This document shows, one piece after another, positions 37,770 through 37,839 of a stretch of 37,839 nt of DNA. Under the pieces are notes generated by a model that was given only the letters and a program-made list of their open reading frames with translations, ran no database searches and was not told the origin of the DNA. The position numbers and the translations under genes were made by a program. Source of the DNA: a virus; the IMG/VR virus record IMGVR_UViG_3300014913_000034, positions 1 to 37,839 of that record; one strand, 5' to 3'. Position 1 is the first letter of the stretch. Each line of letters begins with the position of its first letter.

Positions 37770-37839
37770 GTGATAGTGTATAAAGCAACTAATAAATTGA
37801 ATGGTAAAAGCTATATAGGCCAGACCACTTATACCATTA
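37770..37839 (+). CDS. GIY-YIG endonuclease, 5' part only
   Basis: A GTG at 37770 follows AAGGAG (37757-37762) by 7 bases. It opens a frame encoding VIVYKATNKLNGKSYIGQTT and then runs off the window. VIVYKATNKLNGKSYIGQ is the GIY-YIG strand pair of this nuclease family. It is a second, more intact copy of the kind of gene seen broken at 7696. The catalytic Arg and Glu are beyond the edge, so integrity is unknown. Confidence 0.8.
   Translation, partial: MIVYKATNKLNGKSYIGQTTYTI

Overview
This window is a contiguous piece of a tailed double-stranded DNA phage genome (Caudoviricetes). It carries a terminase large subunit, portal, putative prohead protease, scaffold, HK97-type major capsid protein and a long fibre/tailspike block. 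Every supported gene is on the + strand, most are separated by a few bases or overlap through TAATG-type junctions, and most starts follow AGGAGG-like ribosome binding sites. That suggests a host with normal Shine-Dalgarno initiation, but the sequence does not identify the host. No integrase, rRNA, complete tRNA or CRISPR array was found. Three homing-endonuclease-type genes (one HNH, one frameshifted GIY-YIG, one GIY-YIG cut by the window end) show mobile-intron-style invasion. The absence of tail sheath, tube, tape-measure and replication genes means the genome continues on both sides and is probably much larger than this window.

Layout. 1-4.4 kb: small accessory genes, a winged-helix DNA-binding protein followed by phased repeats, a promoter and a hairpin-rich leader, a conserved coiled-coil protein, an HNH endonuclease, a glycosyltransferase and a transglutaminase-like protein whose ribosome binding site sits in a long hairpin. 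4.4-8.6 kb: a strong promoter, a full-length ClpP protease, a coiled-coil protein next to an actin/ParM-like ATPase, an M15 peptidase (likely endolysin), a broken GIY-YIG gene and a cold-shock protein. 8.6-12.7 kb: accessory genes including a zinc-ribbon protein, a DIP1984-family protein, a dNMP kinase and an HD-domain hydrolase. 12.7-22.4 kb: packaging and head morphogenesis in the usual order (putative small terminase, TerL, 3TM holin, portal, protease, small head protein, scaffold, decoration candidate, major capsid, connector candidate). 22.4-37.8 kb: virion appendages, with two paralogous structural proteins, then a cassette of about nine fibre/tailspike proteins that share a recurring FLDLxDTPxTYSG module, a beta-helix tailspike, a C1q-like/collagen-like fibre and a permuted NlpC/P60-like cysteine hydrolase.

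The most interesting signals are non-coding. A small hairpin with conserved loop TAACCT and varying but still complementary arms occurs four times (4411, 14992, 17281, 21830), each time before a gene-block boundary in the packaging/head/ClpP regions. The last copy lies just downstream of the major capsid gene's terminator hairpin and a GC-rich, pseudoknot-capable element (21767-21825) that I could not assign to a known RNA class. A promoter with an operator-like dyad and a leader with mutually exclusive hairpins (769-933), and an RBS-occluding hairpin (3713-3762), suggest further RNA-level control. In the fibre cassette a perfect 114-bp duplication between neighbouring genes shows recent recombination in host-recognition modules.
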